Shown here piece after piece: positions 20,885-33,039 of a DNA stretch of 64,000 bases. Numbering within the stretch: position 1 is the stretch's first letter; each line of letters opens with the position of its first letter. The notes beneath the pieces are model-generated. The model was not told the origin of the DNA. It ran no database searches and saw only the letters and a list, made by a program, of their open reading frames with translations. The translations under genes were made by a program, and so were the position numbers. This stretch comes from Anaspis maculata (taxonomy: Eukaryota; Arthropoda; Insecta; Coleoptera; Scraptiidae): contig OX421963.1 in the NCBI GenBank assembly GCA_949128115.1, positions 55,919,306 to 55,983,305 of the forward strand, read 5' to 3'.

Positions 20885-23800
20885 TCATGATCCGGGGGGG
20901 CTCAACAAAAGAAAGGTTGGGAAACCCTGGACTAGACAGTCTAATTTTAGGTACCTGTCTTCTTCACTTTTTCTTTTAAACCATTAATAACAATGGAACT
21001 CTAAGAAGACAAACAACATTTTGAAAAGGACAACTTGAACGAGTGTAACATACAGGTGTCCAGAAAATGCCGAAAAAGCTCTCCAATACGTTGTAAGGGA
21101 CCCTTCAGGGAACTCCGGCAGAATTATGAGAAGTAATAGTAGTTTACAATACGAGTTGGCTGTTACATAAGTGGTTTTCAGACACGAAGCCGAAATTTGC
21201 AAAACGAGGGCGCAGCCCGAGTTCTGTAAGAGGCTAAGTGTCGGAAAGCATCTTGTGTAACAAGCCACGAGTGTTGTACAACATTTTACGTGTTTGTTCT
21301 ATTGAAAATTGTTAAATCTTTGTAATTTTTGAGGTTATTTTGACAAGTGTCAACTTAAATACATAAACTGTAATATCCATATACAACTTATATAAAAGTC
21401 ATTACATCTCATGTATTAACACAACAAACACGTAAATATCTATTACTGGATATGTATTGATGTTTTTTTTACTTACAGGATGAGTCAGAAACTAAGAAAA
21501 TTAACATTCCAAGGATTAGTTTTTGACCCAAAATTTTCTCAAAAATGAAAGTCGAAGATTTTTTATTCCTTTTTTTTTTGGATTCCCCGAAAAGTCCTGC
21601 ACAACGTGATGCTGCATAGTTTCTTCGCCATTTTCTGGACGCCAACCTTCTTTCAGCAATAAACTTGTTTCTATTGCTTAGAAATCAGTTCAAAAATATG
21701 CTTTCAAAAAATTCTCCTTGTAAAAATCGCCTTCAGCAATAAAAATAAATGAGTCCCTCATAATACCACCAGCTGATTTAACAAATTATAATCTAAATCT
21801 CGAGAAACTGTCGCCAATATTATCTTTTGTTGAATTTTTTCATGTCCATCACGTCTAAACCACTGTTCCACCTCTAGTTGGTACAAGTGACTATTGCCTA
21901 TAGTGCCTACCCTACGGTAAAATACCCCCTTTTTTTGTCGACCTGAATTTACAATGCGATTACAGAATAATTAGCTAATTACCTAGCTCAGTTTTCTCAA
22001 GTGGTAGAGGTGGTCAAGTGAAGATGAATAACAGTGGAGAGAGTGCCGAAGGATAAAAGGAGATAAATCACTGGTGATTCAAAAATTTTGTTCAAGGAAA
22101 AAATCTGAACCAACATTACACAAATAATTTGGAGCTAATTAAATTACCACTGTAACTCTGCAAGAAATTAGATAAGATTAGGGCATATTGTATTGCTCAT
22201 GTTTCATGATTCAAATATATTACATTACGTACTTCCTGTTATTGCTCTCTTTATACTGATGCTGTGTGTTACACACCATCAGCCACAAATCAAAATTCTC
22301 GAACTCAAAAGACCTTGATAAGAAGCGCGCGCTTGCTCTCTGTGCGATTTTTTCTTAAATTCTCTGTACAATAACTTTTAAAACAGAGGCTTTTTCCAAA
22401 GGCCTATAACTTTTGTTTTTATTATAAATAATTATAAATTGTCACAAAGTCGAAGGTTATCACCGGTTTTTATCTTTCACTTCCTGTCGTGCATTTTTTC
22501 TTCAGTGCAGTGCTTTCGCCGAGTTTCTGGGGCTTCTTCCAGCTCTTCCTCCACAATGCATATTTTTAGGTATATTAACCCACTTTATTTGGCATAGAAT
22601 TCGAACGTCAAACATATTAGCGAGTCTTTTCTAAACATGTGCTTTACCGTTCTTGTATATGGCCTAATTGGCGATTTTTATGGTAATTTGATACTGTTGC
22701 CGGCCGGCCGACGCGACGCGCCGAACCATTCTCTCTGGTTTTTGGCGAAAATTTTAATTATTTCTTGCTAGAAAGGATGTTTTCCACTCTGCTAAAGAGA
22801 CTTTAGTAGTCACCGTTTCGAGGCGTGATAGATATAATATAATAATAAATAATTATGGCGCTTGCACCAGAAACAACATGATAATTTAACTTGAAACCGT
22901 GATGATGATAGTAGTTCAGAACTTTAGAATTTTGGTCAATTAAACGATAAAGCGCGTAATCCATTCATGGTTGCTTTGCTTGCCTCTGGTGTGCTGCTGA
23001 ATGGATTTTATTGAGTAATTGATTGGCGTTGTGACGGTGTTGGGATCAATGAGTGGAGTTTCAAGTGGCGTATTTCCCATCTGTTTGATGGATTTTCCTT
23101 TCGTGCATGCCGTAGGATTTTCAGTAAGTTCTTTTTGAGTCTCATTGATGTTGAACTATGAATACATTACGTTACTTTTTTTTGTTATGATGATGACATT
23201 GATGACCTAGAGAAAAACATTCGTAAAAGCTCATTATTTTGCTTCAATTTAAAAGGTGTAGCATAAAAAAGCAAAATTCCGAAACTCTGTAAGCAGTTCT
23301 TTTTTTCCATGAGAAAAAGTCATCTAATCTCTCACGGGTTCATGCCATGCCGGGCGGCATCTATTGCAAATTGTTGATACCTGCGCTTTTTTTGAGAAAT
23401 TTATCACAACACTCTTCTGCGGTAGTAATGTAGGTTAAGGTATTTTTTTTTAGCCGATGTTCTGCGGAGCTTATCCTGAAGTTGCTTCCTGTTTATCCAA
23501 AAATCTCATCAGTTCTCACCATAAAGCCTTCCGATATTGGTCAAACAACCAAGTCCAAAGGGGAATGACTGAGATTTTGTGGGGAAATTAAAAGCAGCTG
23601 CTGGTGTCTGGACTTTGTTCGTCCAGGAAATGCTCTTTTGCAGAATGACTGAGCTAAGAACGCATTTTGTTCTGCTTTTTCTGCTACCAAATTTTTTCAA
23701 GCTCCCCAAACTTTGCACAACGTTTTCCACTGATCACTCAGTTCAAATCTAAGTCATAATTTGAAATTTCCAAACTCAATTTGGAGATCTTGAAAATTGG

Positions 23801-26049
23801 TTCACTCGATTCTACTATAAAACTGTAAGAAGCTAAGTGACATGTGGTTTGACATAATGGTCACATAATGATCGATTTATGGAGACTACGATTTGAGGGT
23901 GTATATGGTTTTCGGTTAAGAGCAAAACATTTCCGGGTCAACTTCTTCTTGCAACACCCTGTACATGACCCTTTGCTTCTTATCTAATATTTGACGTATG
24001 TGCGAGATAAATTTGGCAATATGTTTGTATATTACAAGCCGTCACTTCCTCTCCCGAACAATCCGAATGGCACACACACGCACAAGACCCGGCATCATCG
24101 GTTCGGTACAAACAGGAGGACCGCCGATGGATTTCCGCAAAATCATATCAACAACCACGACGAGGACCTCCACCAGAGAGAAGCACTCATCATCGAGAGG
24201 AATTCACTTAGTCAGCGCGACGTCAGCAAGACGAAACTGGTTTTCACAGTGATTTGACAGATGTATTTGATTCTGAGATCATTGTGAAAGCTGATTTTGT
24301 TCATTAATCATCGATGCACACGTTGCGGATTCGCCGACTACGACGACGACATCCCCCTTTTGTACGAGAAGACACGCCACGTTCTCCTTTTATTATACCC
24401 ACCTATACCATTTTGTAGTAATTTATCTGTATTGTTACCACGAAAAGAAGAATTTTTGATGATGACAATGGTTTTTATTTAGTTTTTGTTGTATGACTGA
24501 TGATTGCATAGTTGTCATAGTACGAGACGAATCCGCGCCCACTTGGTTATAATTTTTGTATCAAATGCAAATTGGTTTGTGTATTTCGTAACCTTTTGTT
24601 TCATAACGTTATAAATTCTGCCGTGAAATTGAAGGTGTGTAAGCATAAAACTTTATTCATAGGCTTTATTAATTAAATTTTTTAACCCTTTCGAGTTTAT
24701 TGACACGACCATACCTATCCAGTTTTCATCATTAATGCCAGATTATGACACTTGTTGGATTGTGTCGGAATGCTCTGAAGACTTTCAAGAGGCGTTAATT
24801 TAGTAAATGGTCCAAGTGCTCTCTTGGGTGAGGTTTTTCAATACAGGCGTTGATGTATCAAATCCAGCGTAAGAAAACAAGAGTGTCCATAACCTTTAAC
24901 CCCGGTGACGTGGTTCCACCTTGGGATTTGTGAGTTTTATACGAATTAGTTATAGGTGTTAGGTACATTTTGGTAAAAGAACATCAAAGACATCGGTAGA
25001 ATTCTATACTTATACCATTCCACTTGTAATACATTAACGCATGTTTTTGTAACACCGAATTACGTAAGTAAACAGCTGGGTATTGTCATAGTTTGTCAAG
25101 AGACTTTTTTAATGGCTTGGATTCTGTATCTTGTTACAAAAGTGCCGCGGAGTTTCAGATGTCCACTCACTTGAGGCATGAGCGGAGATGATGGAATTTT
25201 GCCCCTGTTTTCTTGTTTCTCTTTACTTTTTCGTTTTTGTACAGCATTGGATATCATCATGTTACGAAGAAAAAGGAGGGAATTTCCGATATAATCTCGG
25301 CAAGATAATACAATCAATGAATATTTAAAAACCTACCCCTTAGTGTGGAACATGTATTCTCCTAAGTACGGTAAGTACCTACCCTTTTCCTTTATTTTTT
25401 GGTCTACGGTCAACCTAACTAGTCTCTTTCTTTAGTCTTTAGTGCTGTCCACCAAAAAACCTTCTGCATGTTTGCCACTTTAACTCTGATCTAGCGTGAC
25501 CCTCGGCTTCATTTCGCACATCAGTGTTCCTGCTCCCCCCATTTTATTTGGAGATCCATCGCGTCCTCTTCACATGGATCTCTTGTAGCTCTAAAGTATT
25601 ACCTATTCTGAATTGTATGCTAATGATGCGTGTACCTATTAAAAAGCTCACCGTTCATTTTCAACCTCTTATTTCTGTGCTATTGCTGATCTTCCAGATT
25701 TTCCCCTGGAAATGAATTATCTCGACTGAGACAGTACCTATTATGAGAGGTTTCTGGAGTCAGTTTCTCCGAAACCTTGTTCGACTTTATTGCCCAAATG
25801 CCCATGGTAAGACAATTCAATAGGAAACCGGTTTTCGAGCATGTTCGAAATGACACTGTCACAGTGACATTCCTGACATTCTTGATTACTCCATTATCAC
25901 AGTCAGACCAACCCCACTCAAAATCCCTGTCCTGGCGCGAAGTTTTATGAGACATTTTTCGAATCCGTTTTTCTCTGTCGAAAATGATGGTATTTTTGTG
26001 AAATTTTCAGTAGAGTCCCCTTACCACTTATACTAGCAATTAGCCAGGT
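20885..26049. other. Long anonymous interval, no supported gene
   Basis: About 5 kb was scanned on both strands. Open frames stay below 95 codons and lack domains. One at 23991-24257 (88 codons, histidine- and asparagine-rich) overlaps another frame and is not convincing. A CACCCTGTA-type end at about 23951-23960 and short hairpins hint at decayed MITEs. Introns or regulatory DNA of a distant gene cannot be excluded. Confidence 0.35.
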
Positions 26050-26367
26050 ACCATATGGGTTCAAAAAACTGATCCCGTGGGCTCCTTCGTGAAGGAGGCA
26101 AGAGACGCTTTATTTCTTATAGTCCTATATGTGGAGATACCAAAATGTTTCGGTGCCACTTTCAAAATGGCGTCATTTCAAAATGGCGGCCATTTATTTC
26201 CGGTGACATTTATCCGAACCTAACTTGTTTCATTCTCACCCGATTTGAATTTTTTTTTTAGAAATACGTGAATTCATATTCTCTATCCGCTGCTGTCATC
26301 GGTTGTCATTTATATCAATCTGTTTGACCGGAATTAGAAAAAAAACTGAAAATTATGATGACTTTTA

Positions 26368-29300
26368 ATAATAATAATAATAATAATAGTAAATTTATTG
26401 CTCTTTCAACTTAATTACAAGTTTTTGAGCAAGAAGCTCGAAAAAAAAAAATAAAAAAGAAAACAGACCAAACCAAATACAACACCACTAATTAAGTAAA
26501 TAATTCAAAATATTAAGTAACTCTTTCCCCACGCCCAATTATTCTGAAAATCCCAGATGAGAAGAGCTGAAAGGTCACCACTCGCTAAGAACAAAGGACC
26601 TGAGTCGCAGACAACGAGACAGATATCGGTACACGGCCTTTACCACCCTCAAGTCGGTGGTTGTCATAACCTGAATCACATCCCTCTGCCATCCAGAAAA
26701 TTCATGTCTGAACTCCCTGTATAATGGACAGACAAACAGGATATGTTCCAGAGTTTCCCTGCAGTTCTTGTTGCACAAGGTGCATATCGTTCCCGCTTCA
26801 ATACCGTACGTAATTCCTCCAAAGAACAATTTCATGTTTGAATCAAGAGAAGTTCTAAGCTGCATGTAAAGTCTCTTAAGGTGGAAGGGGATATTCTCCT
26901 CATATAAATTAAATGGTTTGTTTATAAAGTTAATGTACTTATAGCTTGGGTTGTTTATTGACATTAGTATATTATTCCAGTCTGCGTCTCTTGTGGCCGT
27001 CTCTACCCTTGACAGGACAGAAGAAAGTTCCTCGTCGCTGAGACCGAGCAATCCCCGACATTCTTGTTCTATTCCCAAAGACTTCAAAATGCCTAAAACC
27101 CGGCTAAGCCAATTGAATTTTTCGTCTGCTTTCGCATTGTGAAGCCAAGAAAGTCTACGCAGCGCTCTCAAGGGTAATCTTGTCTCAGGCATTTTGGAAA
27201 CTTTTTGTATATATGACAATATTTCCTTTATCAAGACAACTATTACTCTATGCACATCGATTTCCACCCTAACAATGCTACTGGCTGTGTTTTGCTTCAG
27301 ATAAAAAAGCTTCTTGAAGAAACCGAGCTGCAGTCTTTCAAGTTCCGACGCGTGTGCTAAACCCCAGGTGGTGACGCAATACGTAAAGGTGGGGACCAAA
27401 ATACTGCGATATAGTTTATTGATGCATCTCCAATTCGTAATGTTATTTTTGACGATAATTCTTCTGATAGTTCCTCCTGTGATATTGCTCTTGGTAATTA
27501 TTGATTTCACATGTTCGTTAAATGAGCCGTTAAAATTAAAAGTTACTCCCAAGTATTGATATCTGTTTACAACTTCAATGATCTTGCTTTCAAATGTAAA
27601 AGTATATTGTTTTGATTTTGCTCCTCTTCTAAAAATCATAATTTTTGATTTCTCGGGGTTTAAATTAAGTTTCATTTCGCTACAGTAATCACTAAGAATG
27701 TCCAGGTTTTTTTGTAGAGCTGAAGGAGAATCCGCGAGTATTACGATGTCATCCGCGTACTGCAACGTCAAAATGTCACCGCCTCCGTCCAAAGACACCC
27801 CTCTCGCACCCCTACTCAGTAGATATTTTTCAAGTTGACCAGTAAACAATATATAAAGGCTGGGGCTCAGACAGTCCCCCTGCAGTACACCCCTTGAAAC
27901 ATTGATCCTGACTGTACTGTTTGAATCGGCCTCCAGTAGTATAGTTGCGTTGGTATAAAGGCTTTTAATTGTTCTGATAATTTTTGAGCTAATTCCATGT
28001 TTGAATAGTTCTTCCCAAAGAAGCTCATGATTGACTGTGTCAAAGGCCCTTCTAAAATCAATAAACACAGCGTACACCTTCCTGCCCTGCAAACGCAAAT
28101 GGTTTTTTATAACCGCATCCAACACGAATATATTATCTTGACAAGACCTATCTTTTCTAAATCCATTTTGGCTTTCCGGTAATATTCTAGCGCTTTCGGC
28201 ATACGTCATAATTCGGTTGTTCAATATACAAGTGAATATTTTACAGATATTATTGAGAAGTGCAATTGGTCTATAATTCTCCACGTGCTGTGGATCACCC
28301 TTTTTGTATAAATGCTGCAATTTTACATTTCCCCATTTCCTTGGAAATTTTTCTGTTTGCAGAATTTTATTGAACATTAGCCTGAGATATTCAATCCAAT
28401 CGATTGGTAGAGATTTGTAGACTACGTTTCCAAGACCGTTACTGCCCGAAGCTTTTCTCATTTTTGCTTGAGCTAAAGCCCTGTTCATTTCTGACTTCGA
28501 AATTTCCTTATCAAGATAAGGGTGTCTAACGTCTGAAAAACTTGGCTCTATGACTGTAGGACCTGTTTTGTAGAAGTCAGTGTAAAATATTTGTAAATCC
28601 AATAATGTCAAGCCCAAATCAGTCTGTCTCCTACCCACTCTCGTCGAATTTCTATAGGCGGCCCAGAATTGCTGAGGATTATGCAAATTATTAAATTTAC
28701 GTTCTGTTTTGTCCTGGTGTTCCTTTTTCTTTGCAATAATAATTTGTTTGTATTTATTTTTTTCATTTAGGTATTTTACTCTAGCGTCATGATCAAAATT
28801 ATGCCTCTTGAATTCATGAAATAAGCGACCGACCAGCTTTTTCTGTTTTTGGCATTCTTCGTCGAACCACTGGTGATTTCTGGGAGTAGAATTATCAGAA
28901 TGTATTTTAATTTGTTTATATAAATTCAAAAACCCAGCGCATTCTTTTACCGCCGATAAAAAGTTTTCGTAAAAAGCGTCAGCGTTATCATTATTTTTGT
29001 CTCTAAAACCCAGTCTGCATGATTCTTTCATGATATTAGAAAAAGCCCGCGTTCTTTCTTCAGATATAATCAAAACATTTTTTGTGCGGCACGGAGACTT
29101 GCAAGAATTCGAACTATTCAGTAGGTGGACGGGATTGATAAGCACATAACAAACCTGACACGGATGATGATCGGATACCAGATAATTTCCCACCTTAAGA
29201 GACTCCACAATTGCAACATCCTCGACACTCACCCAAATAAAATCTATGACCGAATTTCCCAACCTACTTACGTACGTGAACTGTGCGGGAACATCACCTG

Positions 29301-29590
29301 TGGTTCTGCCGTTTAAAGCTAAAAGGCCGTGCTCCTCCATCATGTCCGCCAGTGCTGCTCCCTCAGGTTTTAGTACCGTGTCAAGTGTGGTTCTGACATG
29401 AAACAAATTTGGATTAGCAGAGACCAACAGCTCATCCACCTGGTTTCGTTCCCCTATCCTGCAATTAAAATCCCCACAAATAAGTACAGTGTCTCCTGGG
29501 TGTGCACCCCGTATATCAAATAAGGAATCGCTTAGCATTTCCAGAGCTATCTTAAAGTTCAAACTGGGCTTTAAGTAAACTATCCCTACA
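26368..29590 (-). mobile_element. 5'-truncated non-LTR retrotransposon
   Basis: This minus-strand insert begins after host CTTTTA at 26367 and ends near 29590, where host GATCAAT sequence resumes on the minus strand. Its 3' end (low coordinate) carries an (ATT)n tail in sense orientation (about 26368-26389), as seen in several non-LTR clades. Compared with the intact opposite arm of the host palindrome, about 44 bp of target are missing. ORF1 and the N-terminal part of the endonuclease are absent. Confidence 0.9.
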
Positions 29591-29607
29591 ATTGATCCTA
29601 ACAGCAT
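26575..29607 (-). CDS. Endonuclease/reverse transcriptase ORF2, N-terminally truncated
   Basis: A 1010-codon uninterrupted frame. Residues 1-6 (MLLGSI) are encoded by flanking palindrome DNA, so the ATG is not native. From about residue 7 it is an APE-type endonuclease lacking its N-terminal part, with GDFN at 45-48 and SDHH at 145-148. The RT domain spans about 420-690, with FIDFRRAFDTV (catalytic D517), GVLQGDCLSPS at 573-583 and YADD at 617-620. A C-terminal cysteine-histidine motif (C942, C945, H955, C960) follows. The enzyme would nick target DNA and reverse-transcribe the element RNA. Lack of stops despite truncation points to a recent, dead-on-arrival insertion. Clade was not assigned; the I/Jockey and RTE groups are both possible. 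Confidence 0.93.
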   Translation of the reverse strand: MLLGSIVGIVYLKPSLNFKIALEMLSDSLFDIRGAHPGDTVLICGDFNCRIGERNQVDELLVSANPNLFHVRTTLDTVLKPEGAALADMMEEHGLLALNGRTTGDVPAQFTYVSRLGNSVIDFIWVSVEDVAIVESLKVGNYLVSDHHPCQVCYVLINPVHLLNSSNSCKSPCRTKNVLIISEERTRAFSNIMKESCRLGFRDKNNDNADAFYENFLSAVKECAGFLNLYKQIKIHSDNSTPRNHQWFDEECQKQKKLVGRLFHEFKRHNFDHDARVKYLNEKNKYKQIIIAKKKEHQDKTERKFNNLHNPQQFWAAYRNSTRVGRRQTDLGLTLLDLQIFYTDFYKTGPTVIEPSFSDVRHPYLDKEISKSEMNRALAQAKMRKASGSNGLGNVVYKSLPIDWIEYLRLMFNKILQTEKFPRKWGNVKLQHLYKKGDPQHVENYRPIALLNNICKIFTCILNNRIMTYAESARILPESQNGFRKDRSCQDNIFVLDAVIKNHLRLQGRKVYAVFIDFRRAFDTVNHELLWEELFKHGISSKIIRTIKSLYTNATILLEADSNSTVRINVSRGVLQGDCLSPSLYILFTGQLEKYLLSRGARGVSLDGGGDILTLQYADDIVILADSPSALQKNLDILSDYCSEMKLNLNPEKSKIMIFRRGAKSKQYTFTFESKIIEVVNRYQYLGVTFNFNGSFNEHVKSIITKSNITGGTIRRIIVKNNITNWRCINKLYRSILVPTFTYCVTTWGLAHASELERLQLGFFKKLFYLKQNTASSIVRVEIDVHRVIVVLIKEILSYIQKVSKMPETRLPLRALRRLSWLHNAKADEKFNWLSRVLGILKSLGIEQECRGLLGLSDEELSSVLSRVETATRDADWNNILMSINNPSYKYINFINKPFNLYEENIPFHLKRLYMQLRTSLDSNMKLFFGGITYGIEAGTICTLCNKNCRETLEHILFVCPLYREFRHEFSGWQRDVIQVMTTTDLRVVKAVYRYLSRCLRLRSFVLSEW

Positions 29608-31486
29608 CTACAATAAATGAAGTTCACTAAAAACTCAGCTTGCTGGAAAAATAATGGCCACAAGTGATACAGTAGGGAAAAAAGAGCGATATTCACAAAA
29701 AATGGTAAAATTAAAAAGGAAAGTGCCGTGTGTTTTTTTAGGGAGTAGGTATACGTGTGATTCTTCAGCTACTACTTCTATGGCCTCTGTAGACACCGAA
29801 ATGCTCTGGTACCAATTTCAAAATGGCGTCGATCCAAAATGGCGGCCATTTGATTTTGACAACATGGATTCACACTCAACTTACGCCTATTTTCGCTCAA
29901 CTTATACCGATTTTTATGATTTTTCTTTTGATCAGATATGGATTGATGTTCTATATTTGCTCTTGTCCGAAATTTGCATGTGTGCCAAGTAGTTTTTCCA
30001 AAAAGTGAAAAAAACTAGAAAATTTGTGATTTTTACGATCCCTATTGCCTCAGGTGCTGTGTGCTTCCCCGTGAGCGGCATGCCCGGCAAATATTTTTTA
30101 TTATTTTCATAATGTATGAAGTTACCGGAATGCTTTGGTGCCACTTTCAAAATGGCAGCGTACCGATTTGGCGGCCACCTGGATTTTAACAATGCAAAAA
30201 TTCCAACTCGGTAATCAAAAGAGTTATAGTGTTAAAAGTCACAACGTAGATCAACAATTCAATGCTTGTTAAGATAAAATGAACCGTATCTCCATTTCTT
30301 GAGTCGTTCCTGAAAAATCCACTGATTTATTAGAAAAATGTCAATTTTTATGCAACTGACCACTAATATCAATTTTTTTCAGGAACGGCTCAAGATATAG
30401 AGATGCGATTTGTTTTATCTTAACAAGCATTGCATTGTAAATCTACCTTGTGACTTTTATCACTATAACTTTTTTGGTTACCGAGTTGGAATTTTTGCAT
30501 TATTGAACACCTTACCAAAATCCAGGTGGCCGCCAAATCGGTACGCTGTCATTTTGAAAGTGGCACCAAAGCATTTCGATAACTTCATATACATATGAAA
30601 ATAATACAAAAATATTTGCTAGGCATGCCTCTCACGGGGAAGCACACATCACCTGAGGTAATAGGAATAGGAGAAATCACTGATTTTCTAGTTTTTTTCT
30701 TTTTTTGGAAAAACTATTTGGCACAAATGCAAATTTCGGACGATAGCATATAGAGAACATCAATTCATACCTGATCAAAAGAAAAATTATCAAAATCGGT
30801 TTGAATCGAGCGAAAATAGGCGTAAGTTGAGTGTGAATCCATGTTACCAAAATCAAATGGTCGCCATTTTGAAACGACGCTATTTTGAAATTGGTACCAG
30901 AGCATTTCGGTGTCTTCAGAGGCCAGAGAAGTAGTAACTAAAAAATAACACGTATACCTACTTCCTGAGAAAATACACGGCACTTTCCTTCTTAATTTCA
31001 CCATTTTTCGTGAATATCGCTCTTTTTTTACCTACTGTATCACTTGTGGCCATTATTGTTCCAGCAAGCTGAGTTTTAAGTCAACTTCATTCATGGTAGA
31101 TGCTGTTAGGATCAATACAACTTGAATTAGGTTGAGAAACAGTCGAGAAATCTATAGGACTAAAAGTCGTCATAATTTTCAGATTTTTTCTTATTGCGGT
31201 CAAACAGATTGATATACATAAATGATAACCGATGATAGCAGCGGACAGAGAATATGGATTCACGTATTTCTAAAAAAAAAAATCAAATCGGGTGAGGATG
31301 AAGCAAGTTAGGTCCGAATAAATGTCACTGGAAACAAACGGCCGCCATTTTGAAATGACGCCATTTTGAAATTGGTACCAATACATTTCGGTATCTCCAC
31401 ATATAGGACTATAAGAAATTAAAGGTTTCTTGCCCCCTTCACGAAGAAGCCCACGGAATACCGGATGACCCCTGACTACCATATCC

Positions 31487-31904
31487 CAGTCTAGCGCTAA
31501 GAATTTTAAATTTTTTTCCCGGCCGTTAACCACCCGAGACGGACGTCACCCGGGTTTTGATCAGGATTACCCGCGTTCGATGCAGGATTCTACTCGGATC
31601 TTTTTTCCTGCTCGGGGTTCGGCTTTTTTCGAAAAAGTTGAACTCATATCGGAAGAAGATTACATTGGGCATCGATTCGACACGGTCTCGGTGCTTTGGC
31701 GGTGATTTTTTCAAAAGAAACTTGCACATTCTGTGAATTCACAAAAAATGCAGTGAAAACTTCGACATGCAGTAAGCCTCACGAAATATTCATTTTAGGT
31801 GCAGGTTTCTTACGAGTCAATTTGGAGAGGAGGGTACCCTCCATTATCTTCGCCCCTAAAAATGTTTGATGAAATGCTTTATCACTGTTCAATAGACCTG
31901 TTTT
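31487..31904. other. Spacer between palindromes 2 and 3
   Basis: Contains a GC-richer patch (ACCCGGGTTTTGATCAGG, near 31547) but no gene or repeat that I recognise. Confidence 0.4.
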
Positions 31905-32531
31905 AGTGAACTGGGCAACAATAATTATTGAAGTGATTCACTCGAAAATTTTGCCTCACTTCAAATGTGGATACCTCGGGAAAAAATGGACCGATTTTGG
32001 AAATCGTGGTCATGCTGGATACCGTGTTCTTTTGGCTGTAAGATATTTGGATGGTACAGAGGTTCAACGACGTTAAGTTGACTATACAGGGTGGAAACAG
32101 AAGTAGTGCAAAACCGGTCCACATTATCCACTGCCCCGCTTCTGTAAAAAAAATCCAGATTTTTTCTGAGTGCAGTTTTGAAAAGCAGATATCAATATCT
32201 CTAAACCATTCTCGAATTTTGATCGTGGTGCGGTTTTTCCAAAAGTTGTGAATTTTTTTGTACTACCGCATTTTTCCACGCTGATTCTCCCAGTGCTCAT
32301 GTACTGCATCAAAATTTGAAAGGAATGCATTATATGGCTAAAAAAACTTTTTTATGAAGAAACTTGACGTGAATGACACTTAGGGCTGCCACTTCCGTCG
32401 ATCATCTGGAACCTTTGACAAGGCAGGAACATGTGGGCATGTTGCGGTCCTAATAAACACTTTTCCTTCCTGCAGTGTGTAATAACTGTGAAACAACTAC
32501 TGCATTAGTCTTATTTCGCAAAATATTTTTA

Positions 32532-33039
32532 CAGGGTGCTTCATTGAAAATTTTTGAAATTGATATCGGAAACGAGCAGACCTAGAGAAAAAATCTGTTT
32601 TGCCTCAGATCTGTTGCAGTTTTTATCGTGAAATCTGCCGTTAATTTGATGAAACACTTTTTTCAATTTTCGAAATCAATAAAAATTTAATGAACCAAGC
32701 AAATTTTATCATTCTAGTGATTCGGTGGTCTCGTAACACCTCGTTAACCAGAAAGGCTCGATGTGGGCGAGCATCATTATCGACTTACTGGAAATACGCC
32801 CGTAGTTTTCGGCATATGGGACAACATGAGAGATGATGCACAGATCCCTGTATAGCACTGCATTCATTCATTTGTTCACTAAAATCACCAATTCTGTCCA
32901 ATTCAAAAGTGACCCCTGCCCACACAGTAACACCGCCTCCGCCAAATGCCACCTGGGGTTCGACAGTTCGTGCAACAGGTCTAAGACAAAAAAGATTGTT
33001 TCCTAAATCAATTTCAAACATTTTCAATGAAGCACCCTG
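32532..33039 (-). mobile_element. Tc1-like deletion derivative at the axis of palindrome 3
   Basis: The ends are CAGGGTGCTTCATTG and its complement CAATGAAGCACCCTG, each flanked by TA (32530-32531, 33040-33041). At 508 bp it is too short for a full transposase but carries an internal transposase fragment on the minus strand. TIR, TA target and transposase type are mutually consistent with a Tc1-like origin. Confidence 0.8.
32690..33010 (-). pseudogene. Tc1-like transposase fragment
   Basis: Minus-strand translation shows FGGGGVTVWAGVTF, the block that precedes the second catalytic aspartate in Tc1-like transposases. After an in-frame stop come VDNDARPHR (the DNARPH catalytic motif) and FLVNEVLRDHRI. 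The first catalytic D region and the final D/E region (SPDLNP-type) are missing. The frame has at least one stop (near 32781) and no usable start; the nominal ATG at 33027 lies in the terminal repeat. It is dead, but shows which superfamily built this palindrome core. Confidence 0.8.

Larger units (their letters stand above)
26050..31486. repeat. Large palindromic element 2, interrupted by a retroelement
   Basis: The left arm is 26050-26367 plus 29591-30317. The right arm is about 30379-31486. Matching inverted blocks include CCGTGGGCT...CTTCGTGAAGG at the outer ends, CACATATAGGAC, a GGCGGCCATTT block, CTCAGCTTGCTGGAA and a TTAAGATAAAA block flanking the axis near 30348. The loop is about 60 bp. 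Arms are about 80-85% alike by eye. Without the insert the element would be about 2.2 kb. No transposase is seen. A diverged relative lies at about 51890-52110. Confidence 0.8.
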
